Of a stretch of 8,620 nt of DNA, positions 1-4,822 are shown in pieces. The translations under genes were made by a program, and so were the position numbers. This DNA comes from Poindextera sp035295705. Lineage in GTDB: Bacteria > Pseudomonadota > Alphaproteobacteria > Caulobacterales > Caulobacteraceae. The stretch is from the NCBI GenBank assembly GCA_035295705.1, contig DATGIN010000176.1:1-8620 (forward strand). Reading direction: 5' to 3'. The notes below the pieces were generated by a model that was not told where the DNA came from, made no database searches, and was given only the letters and a program-made list of their open reading frames with translations. The stretch's first letter is position 1, and every line of letters begins with the position of its first letter.

Positions 1-468
<468 letters not shown>

Positions 469-742
469 TGTTTGACGTTCTGACTTTTCATCCACCGCAT
501 CATCTTGGGTGACGATGTGGCGGGCGTTCGTCTGCGTAGTTCTTGACGAGTTCCCATACGCGCCGATCCGAAGACCGACGCTCATGGTATCAAGAGACCG
601 CAAGCTCAATCAGCGTCATTGAAGGACAGCCTTGCGCTGTCCGCAAGCCGACGCCGCCTGCGTTTCTCTTTCCAAATCAACGATGTCAAAGACCCGACCG
701 GCTCGCGCCGGCCCCACCCGATTTCGCCCGGGCGGCGGCGGG
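469..742 (-). other. rRNA operon leader with boxA-like antiterminator and hairpin
   Basis: This transcribed leader lies between the proximal rRNA promoter and the mature 16S 5' end. On the minus strand a boxA-like element, GGTCTTTGACA, reads at 695-685 and is followed by an A/G-rich GGAAAGAGAAACG run at 673-661. This arrangement resembles the boxA antitermination signals in rRNA leaders, where Nus factors load. Just downstream, 642-624 form a perfect hairpin with a 7-bp stem (GGACAGC/GCTGTCC) and a 5-base loop. The remainder, to 469, has no credible coding frame and probably holds the 16S processing stem, whose partner lies outside the window. The start at 742 is inferred from the promoter position. 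Confidence 0.65.
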
Positions 743-748
743 AGGGCG

Positions 749-777
749 TCAATAGTCGCCGCCCCCAGTCTAGTCAA
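749..777 (-). promoter_or_regulatory. rRNA promoter P2 (proximal), sigma70-type
   Basis: On the minus strand TTGACT (777-772) is separated by exactly 17 bases from TATTGA (754-749), a good housekeeping-sigma match. The sequence after the -10 element is very GC-rich (CGCCCTCCCGCC), as in stringently controlled rRNA promoters. It lies about 280 bases upstream of the mature 16S 5' end and before the boxA-like element, the expected place for an rRNA operon promoter. No AT-rich UP element is visible upstream. Confidence 0.7.
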
Positions 778-897
778 CCCGCCCGAAACGCCCCGATCGG
801 CTTTTCGCCGCGCGGTTCGCATCAGGGCGCAACAACCGCATCGGAGGCCGCAGAGGGGCTCCCCTCATCAGTCCCTGCGAGTCGATTGAAGCGGCGG

Positions 898-926
898 AGA
901 ATATGCCCGAAAGGGCTCCGAATCAA
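898..926 (-). promoter_or_regulatory. rRNA promoter P1 (distal), sigma70-type
   Basis: On the minus strand TTGATT (926-921) is followed, after a 17-base spacer, by TATTCT (903-898). This gives a second promoter 149 bases upstream of P2 in the same orientation, and tandem promoters are common for rRNA operons. The spacer itself contains the small inverted repeat GCCC-TTTC-GGGC. The 778-897 stretch between the two promoters holds no credible gene. The match is by eye and somewhat weaker than P2. Confidence 0.5.
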
Positions 927-966
927 GTCCGCGGAGCCGCGCGCAGCGCCTGGGTTTGACGGCCGC

Positions 967-992
967 AACCGCTCGGCCCGCCGCGGGCGGTT
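967..992. terminator. GC-rich hairpin between small gene and rRNA promoters
   Basis: AACCG (967-971) pairs with CGGTT (988-992), and CCCG (977-980) can pair with CGGG (984-987) inside it. It lies between the stop of the minus-strand small gene (1014) and rRNA promoter P1, where it could insulate the two. There is no T-run on either side, so an intrinsic terminator is only a weak suggestion. Confidence 0.25.
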
Positions 993-1013
993 CGCCCCTT
1001 GCCGCTGGGCCGC

Positions 1014-1217
1014 TTAGGCGCCGCCGCCGACGATGCGGAAGGTAAGGCCTGGATTCAGCGCCAGCTCGTCGAACTCCCGATGCGCCTTGAAGAACATTCG
1101 CGTGGTGCGCCGTTCGGCTGTCCGCTCAGAGGGCGCCGTGACGGTGTAGCGCGCGACCTCGGCGCCATCGTTTTCGTAGATGACGGTGTGGCGCTGAACG
1201 TGGGCCAGGCGTCGCAT
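1014..1217 (-). CDS. small hypothetical protein (67 aa)
   Basis: I do not recognise this 67-residue protein. It is probably real: nearly every codon ends in G or C, as in neighbouring true genes, and the composition is balanced (for example VIYENDGAEVARYTV, then MFFKAHREFDEL), unlike the Arg/Pro-rich translations of non-coding frames here. It is basic, has no signal peptide or membrane segment and no cysteine, and ends in a GGG-rich tail. The ATG at 1217 is the only standard start after an in-frame stop about 18 codons upstream. No clear Shine-Dalgarno sequence precedes it. A possible -10 (TATCCT, 1230-1225) ends 7 bases before the ATG, which would make the mRNA leaderless, but the -35 (ATGGCG, 18-base spacer) is weak. 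It is co-oriented with the rRNA operon and lies just upstream of it. Confidence 0.55.
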   Translation of the reverse strand: MRRLAHVQRHTVIYENDGAEVARYTVTAPSERTAERRTTRMFFKAHREFDELALNPGLTFRIVGGGA

Positions 1218-1400
1218 CTTGCCGAGGATAGGCTCCGACGCCGCTGGACGCCATGCCCAGCGACGGGGTCAACCTGAAGCGCTGCCGCGCCGCGCCGGGC
1301 CGCCGGCGATGGCGCCTCGCGCGCCGCTCGCAGGTCGGCGAGCTTGCCCCATGCGCTGGGCGCGCCCTATGGAGGGGCCGTCGCCGCCGGAACGAGTTTG

Positions 1401-1838
1401 ATGCTTTCTCAAAAGGCTCGCTATGCGCTTCGCGCCCTGGTCGAGCTGGCGCAGGATCCGGGTGCGCTCTCGACGGCGGGCGAGCTTGCGAGCCGCGCGG
1501 ATGCGCCGCGCAAGTTCCTCGAAGCCATCCTCTTGGAGCTCGCCCGCCGCGGCCTGGTGGTCAGCCGGCGCGGCAAGCTCGGCGGATATGCGCTGGGGCG
1601 GCCGGCCGAGGAGATCAGCTTCGCCGAGGTGATCCGGGTCATCGACGGGCCGCTCGCGCTCGCGCCCTGCGTCAGCCGCACCGCCTTCCGCAAATGTCAC
1701 GACTGCCCGAGTCTGGAGACCTGCGTCCTGCGGCCGGCGCTGCTGAAGGCGCGCGACGCCACGGCGCACGAGCTGGAAGGCTACACCCTCGCGGCCGCCG
1801 TTCGCGGCAAGGCGTCGCCTCAGCCGGCTGCGATATAG
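1401..1838 (+). CDS. Rrf2-family transcriptional regulator, four-cysteine Fe-S type
   Basis: This 145-residue protein belongs to the Rrf2 family (IscR, NsrR, RirA, CymR), whose dimers bind DNA by a winged helix and often sense iron, NO or redox state through an Fe-S cluster. The start MLSQKARYALRALVEL is the classic Rrf2 N-terminus. The recognition region and wing lie at about 25-65 (SRADAPRKFLEAIL, then GLVVSRRGKLGGYALG). The sensor loop has Cys90, Cys99, Cys102 and Cys108 (C-x8-C-x2-C-x5-C), one more than the usual three ligands. The ATG at 1401 was preferred over the in-frame ATG at 1344 because it matches the family start and has GGAACGAG 5-12 bases upstream. Its 3' end overlaps the convergent CBS gene. 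The specific regulon and subfamily cannot be told from sequence; no nearby Fe-S biogenesis genes help. Confidence 0.9.
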   Translation: MLSQKARYALRALVELAQDPGALSTAGELASRADAPRKFLEAILLELARRGLVVSRRGKLGGYALGRPAEEISFAEVIRVIDGPLALAPCVSRTAFRKCHDCPSLETCVLRPALLKARDATAHELEGYTLAAAVRGKASPQPAAI

Positions 1839-2251
1839 GCCTTCAGCGTCTCGGCCTCCGCCTCCGTCTCTGCGATCTTGCTCTTCACCAGGTCGCCGAT
1901 CGAGACGAGCCCTGCGAGGCGGCCGTCCTTCAGCACCGGAAGATGCCGGACCCGCCGGTCGGTCATCCGCTCGAGCAGCGATTGAACGGTCTCGCCGGGG
2001 TGGGCGAAGATCACATCGCGGGTCATGACCGACTCGATGGCCTTGGTGAGCGCCGCAGCGCCATCCTCGGCGACGACGCGGACAATGTCGCGTTCGGACA
2101 GTATTCCCACGACCTTGTCTTGGCCGTCCACGATGACCATCGCGCCGACGCGCCGGCTGTGCAGGAGCGCCGCCGCGGCGGCGACGGTTTCGTGCGGCGA
2201 AGCCGTGAAGACGAGGTCGCCTTTGTGCCTGAGGATCTGGGAAACGAGCAT
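1820..2251 (-). CDS. two-CBS-domain protein
   Basis: This is a cytoplasmic 143-residue protein made almost entirely of a tandem CBS pair (Bateman module). Domain 1 spans about residues 5-63, with the signature GILSERDIVR at 49-58. Domain 2 spans about 75-127, with RHLPVLKDGRLAGLVSIGDLVK ending it. A short Glu-rich helix closes the protein. Such stand-alone CBS proteins typically bind adenine nucleotides (AMP, ATP, sometimes NAD or SAM) in the cleft between the domains and regulate partner proteins; the partner here is unknown. The start at 2251 was chosen because GGGAGGAG ends only 5 bases before it and the family begins near MxVSxIL; an upstream in-frame ATG at 2278 lacks this support. The rhomboid gene lies 68 bases upstream on the same strand, so the two may be cotranscribed. 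The 3' end overlaps the Rrf2 gene by 19 bases. Confidence 0.92.
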   Translation of the reverse strand: MLVSQILRHKGDLVFTASPHETVAAAAALLHSRRVGAMVIVDGQDKVVGILSERDIVRVVAEDGAAALTKAIESVMTRDVIFAHPGETVQSLLERMTDRRVRHLPVLKDGRLAGLVSIGDLVKSKIAETEAEAETLKAYIAAG

Positions 2252-2319
2252 ACGCGCTCCTCCCTTCTCAATATTCACGCGCGCGAAGAGTCCGCCCGAT
2301 TGGGCGAAAACGCAATTCC

Positions 2320-2994
2320 CTATGCCGTGATCGGCTCGGACCCCTCCAGGCGCCCGAGCAGCGCCAACGTCGGGGCGAACAGCACCAGACCCGCGGCGTA
2401 GCCGCCGAGGTGGACCTCCCAGGCGACGCGGGCGGAGCCGGCGCCGGGGGCCCAGCCGACGACGCCGATGATCACGTTGGCGACCAGGAAGACGGCGGCC
2501 ATGACGATCACGGGCTGGCTAAGGAGCGGCGCCAGCCGCGGTCCGCCGGTCAGCAGGCGCGATGCGGCGGCCATCAAGGCGGAGCCCGCGCCGGAGGCGC
2601 CCACCGCGCCGTCGACGCCGCTCGGGTGCGTGGCCCAGAACACGAGGTTCCCGATGACGCCGCAGACGAGGAAGAAGGTGAAGTAGGCGAGCGCGCCGAG
2701 CGGGCCGGTTCCCATGCGCCGCGACACCGGCGCTCCGAAGGCGAGAATGAAGCCGGCGTTCGCCAAGACGTGCGCCCAGCTGCCGTGCAGGAAGATGGCG
2801 GTGACGAGCGGCGCGAGGCGCCCCTTGTCGAGCGAGGCCGGCACGAGGGCCCAGCGTTGCACGACCTGGTCGGCGCCGAGCGCGAGTTCGAGCAGATAGC
2901 AAGCGAGGATGAGCGCCACGAGCGCGACCGCCGGCCAGGGGGCCTGGAAGAAGGGCTCGCGCCGCGGCCGGCCCCAGGGTTCGGGCGTCTCCAT
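2320..2994 (-). CDS. rhomboid family intramembrane serine protease
   Basis: Rhomboids cleave transmembrane substrates within the inner membrane using a Ser-His dyad. This 224-residue protein has about six hydrophobic segments, the bacterial core (roughly 20-40, 62-87, 98-121, 132-148, 160-182 and 195-214). The diagnostic HGSWAHVLAN motif (His70, His75, Asn79) is in segment 2. Segment 4 carries VGASGAGSA with the predicted nucleophile Ser134 in GxSG. Segment 6 carries VHLGGYAAG with the catalytic His195. The key residues are all present, so it should be active. I chose the ATG at 2994 (METPEPWGRP) because it gives a normal short N-terminus; upstream in-frame codons run through the hfaA promoter region and look non-coding. 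No strong Shine-Dalgarno sequence is seen. It is divergent from hfaA and lies directly upstream of the CBS gene. The substrate is unknown; a link with the surface-anchoring genes next door is only positional. Confidence 0.92.
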   Translation of the reverse strand: METPEPWGRPRREPFFQAPWPAVALVALILACYLLELALGADQVVQRWALVPASLDKGRLAPLVTAIFLHGSWAHVLANAGFILAFGAPVSRRMGTGPLGALAYFTFFLVCGVIGNLVFWATHPSGVDGAVGASGAGSALMAAASRLLTGGPRLAPLLSQPVIVMAAVFLVANVIIGVVGWAPGAGSARVAWEVHLGGYAAGLVLFAPTLALLGRLEGSEPITA

Positions 2995-3076
2995 TGACCC
3001 GAAATGAGGCGAAACGCCCGCCCATTCCAGTCCGAGCGGCGAGATTTCTATCCAAAAAGGAAGCGTTGGCCCCGCT

Positions 3077-3110
3077 GGCTTAACCAAATTTCGAGGTGTT
3101 GCCGGCTTAA
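3077..3110 (+). promoter_or_regulatory. paired GGCTTAA sites upstream of hfaA, possible activator boxes
   Basis: GGCTTAA occurs at 3077-3083 and again at 3104-3110, 27 bases apart and directly upstream of the sigma54 promoter. The first continues as TTAACCAA, which resembles one half of a CtrA site (TTAACCAT), but no TTAA-N7-TTAA arrangement is present. They could be binding sites for a sigma54 activator or for a cell-cycle regulator. Function is inferred only from position and repetition. Confidence 0.3.
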
Positions 3111-3130
3111 TCGCCCGCAAAGGCGCGCCT

Positions 3131-3146
3131 TGGCATGGCCGTTGCT
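3131..3146 (+). promoter_or_regulatory. sigma54 (RpoN) promoter of hfaAB
   Basis: TGGCATGGCCGTTGCT matches the sigma54 consensus TGGCAYRNNNNTTGCW at every defined position, with the obligatory 10 bases between the -24 GG and the -12 GC. The predicted transcription start is near 3157, giving a leader of about 34 bases before the hfaA ATG. That leader carries a strong AGAGGGGAG ribosome binding site. Sigma54 promoters need an ATP-driven enhancer-binding activator; in Caulobacter such activators include FlbD and TacA, though none is encoded here. Confidence 0.7.
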
Positions 3147-3190
3147 TGGGCCGGGCCGCGGCGCGTTTGGGTCGCAGAGGGGAGTTCATC

Positions 3191-3613
3191 ATGAACACCA
3201 CGGGAGCGTTGCAGCGCTTGGCGCTGGCCGTCGCGGCGGCCGCCGCGACACTGGCGCTGGCGGGCGCGGCCGAGGCCCAGATGGTCACCGGCGCCTCCGG
3301 CTTCAACGCCGGCTACAACAACGCCGGCGGCAACGTGAACGGGGGCTACAACCACATCCCCGATCAAGAGAACGGCCCGGTCAACGTCCAGACGACCAAT
3401 CTGAACGCGCCGAACCTCGTGACCGGTGCGGGCCTTCCAGCAAGCTCGCCCGTCACCAGCGTCTTCGCCAACATCAGCGGGGTCTCTGGCGCCTTGGACA
3501 ACTTCTCCGGCGCCGGCAGCGCTAGCGACGGCTCCGGCGGGGACATCACCATCATCAACGTCGACACCACGCCGCAGGGCGAGGGCGACACCAACGCAAA
3601 CGGAAAGCCCTGA
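3191..3613 (+). CDS. hfaA: holdfast anchor protein HfaA-like, secreted Asn/Gly-rich
   Basis: In Caulobacter, HfaA is a small secreted protein that multimerises into amyloid-like assemblies and helps attach the holdfast adhesin to the cell pole. This 140-residue protein starts with a clear Sec signal peptide (cleavage probably after AEA, residue 29). The mature part has about 111 residues, is rich in Asn, Gly, Ser and Thr, and has no cysteine. Features I associate with HfaA proteins are FNAGY near the mature start (38-42), QENGPVN (59-65), and a Ser/Gly-rich middle followed by ITIINV (119-124). The ATG at 3191 is chosen for its strong AGAGGGGAG ribosome binding site and the signal peptide; an in-frame ATG at 3146 overlaps the promoter. 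hfaB begins 4 bases after the stop, and this CsgG-like partner strongly supports the assignment. The match is from memory, so a generic curli-like subunit remains possible. Confidence 0.72.
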   Translation: MNTTGALQRLALAVAAAAATLALAGAAEAQMVTGASGFNAGYNNAGGNVNGGYNHIPDQENGPVNVQTTNLNAPNLVTGAGLPASSPVTSVFANISGVSGALDNFSGAGSASDGSGGDITIINVDTTPQGEGDTNANGKP

Positions 3614-3617
3614 ACCC

Positions 3618-4658
3618 ATGGTTTCCTCATTCAGACTGTCTCTGCTTGCGCGGGCCAAGCTCCCCGCGGCGCTTGCGGCCACGGCCGTCGCGCTGTCGGC
3701 GTGCGTCTCGCCGGTCGCCGGCCCCAGCGGCAACTATGCCCACCCGGTCGGCGACGCCCCGGTCACGGCCAATCCGACGCCGTACTCGGCGGCGCTGGTC
3801 TGCCTCAGCGAGTACGCGCAGGCTCACCACCTGAGCTCGCCGCGCATCGCGGTCGGCCGCATCTCCGACTACACCGGCAAGGAAGAAGCCGACGGCTCCG
3901 GGCGCAAGCTCACCCAAGGCGCTTCGCTGATGGCGATCTCGGCGCTGGCGAAGTCGGGCGCGAACCTGGTCGAGCGCTACGACACCTCGGTGTCGGAGCT
4001 CGAGCTCAAGTACGCCAACAACAAGCTGATCAGCGACCACCCCGGCAAGGGCGACGCCAGCGAGCCCACCGACTACCGGCACATCGTGGCCGGACAGGTG
4101 CCCGGCTCTGACTTCTACCTGGTCGGCGGCATCACCGAGCTGAACTTCAACATCCGCTCGGCCGGATTGAACGCCCAGGGCGGCAACATCGGCGTCGCCA
4201 CCGGCTCGGCCTTCACCAACGGCGCGACCGGCCAGGCCGCGGCGCAAGAGTACGTGATGAACATCGGGCTCGACATGCGCCTGGTGGACACGCGCACCCT
4301 GCAGGTGGTGGACGTGATCTCCTACCAGAAGCAGATCATCGCCAGGCAGGTCGGCGTCGGGCTGTTCGATTTCTTCCACGGCAACGTCTACAACGTCTCC
4401 GTGGGCGACGGCGGGCTCGAGCCGATCCAGCTCGGCGTGCGCGCGGTCATCGAGCGCGCCGTGCTCGAGATGATGGCCAACCTCTACGGCGCGCCGGGTC
4501 CGCAGGTCTGCCTCCAGGGCGGCGACCCGCTGGGCGGCCGCACCACCGGCGTCACCGGCGCCTTCACGCCGGCCTACGACAACCTGCAGACCAACAACGC
4601 GCATACCCGCGCCGAGCCGCGTCGCTGGGACGACGTGGGCGTCCGCAGCCGCTACTGA
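3618..4658 (+). CDS. hfaB: HfaB, CsgG-family outer-membrane secretion lipoprotein
   Basis: CsgG proteins form multimeric lipidated pores in the outer membrane that export amyloid subunits; HfaB is the version that secretes and anchors HfaA (and HfaD) in holdfast-making Caulobacterales. This 346-residue protein has an N-terminal signal with lipobox LSAC (26-29), so Cys29 would be acylated. The CsgG core then follows: RIAVGRISDYTG (76-87), GSDFYLVGGITELNFNIRSAGLNA (about 163-186), MRLVDTRTLQVVDVISYQK (220-238) and GVGLFDFFHGN (246-256). These align by eye with E. coli CsgG NVKSGGVGA, LRVVNVSTGEILSSV and AGVFRFID. It is longer than CsgG, with a C-terminal tail past about 292. The pore-lining loop lacks the CsgG aromatic residues. 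The ATG at 3618 has GGAAAG upstream and lies 4 bases after the hfaA stop, so the two genes are cotranscribed and probably translationally coupled. Confidence 0.88.
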   Translation: MVSSFRLSLLARAKLPAALAATAVALSACVSPVAGPSGNYAHPVGDAPVTANPTPYSAALVCLSEYAQAHHLSSPRIAVGRISDYTGKEEADGSGRKLTQGASLMAISALAKSGANLVERYDTSVSELELKYANNKLISDHPGKGDASEPTDYRHIVAGQVPGSDFYLVGGITELNFNIRSAGLNAQGGNIGVATGSAFTNGATGQAAAQEYVMNIGLDMRLVDTRTLQVVDVISYQKQIIARQVGVGLFDFFHGNVYNVSVGDGGLEPIQLGVRAVIERAVLEMMANLYGAPGPQVCLQGGDPLGGRTTGVTGAFTPAYDNLQTNNAHTRAEPRRWDDVGVRSRY

Positions 4659-4664
4659 TCCTGA

Positions 4665-4690
4665 CCGGCGGGACCCCGGGGTCCCGCCGG
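4665..4690 (+). terminator. perfect 26-bp palindrome after hfaB
   Basis: CCGGCGGGACCCC (4665-4677) is followed immediately by its exact reverse complement (4678-4690), starting 7 bases after the hfaB stop. As RNA it forms a very stable hairpin. The downstream sequence (CTGCTCTCCTGAC) has only scattered T residues, so this is a non-canonical terminator or an mRNA 3'-end stabiliser. Confidence 0.55.
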
Positions 4691-4712
4691 CTGCTCTCCT
4701 GACTTACTGCAA

Positions 4713-4740
4713 CGCGCCGGCGAGCCCCCTCGCCGGCGCG
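4713..4740 (+). terminator. second strong hairpin between hfaB and the M16 gene
   Basis: CGCGCCGGCGAG (4713-4724) pairs perfectly with CTCGCCGGCGCG (4729-4740) around a CCCC loop. This 12-bp stem lies 22 bases after the first palindrome. No real T-run follows (ACGCTTTGCG). Together the two hairpins probably separate the hfaAB transcript from the downstream peptidase gene. Confidence 0.5.
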
Positions 4741-4822
4741 ACGCTTTGCGCCTTGCCAGCGCCGCGCGTGGTCTGCATTGGTCGCCGCTCGAGTTTCCCC
4801 AGCGACAGCCGAGGTTCATCTT

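Noticed and set aside
543..1017. Several short frames on both strands in the rRNA leader and promoter region
   Set aside because: They are Arg/Pro-rich, overlap the boxA-like element, hairpin and promoters, and have no ribosome binding site or family resemblance.
1334..1362. TTGCCC-N17-CTATGG as a promoter for the Rrf2 gene
   Set aside because: The -10 match is poor and in this GC-rich stretch such a pair is easily found by chance.
2410..2997. 195-codon plus-strand frame opposite the rhomboid gene
   Set aside because: It is Gly/Asp/Glu/Arg-rich without structure, while the opposite strand carries all rhomboid catalytic motifs.
3080..3110. Complete CtrA box upstream of hfaA
   Set aside because: The two TTAA motifs are 23 bases apart rather than 7, so only half-site resemblance remains.
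2995..3306. N-terminal extension of the rhomboid gene (in-frame ATG at 3306)
   Set aside because: It would run through the sigma54 promoter and the hfaA start in antisense, and the extension is Ala/Pro/Arg-rich with no family support.
3627..4604. 325-codon minus-strand open frame opposite hfaB
   Set aside because: It is mostly Val, Arg, Asp and Ala repeats produced by the complement of high-GC3 codons. The plus strand has a clear lipoprotein signal and CsgG fold motifs.
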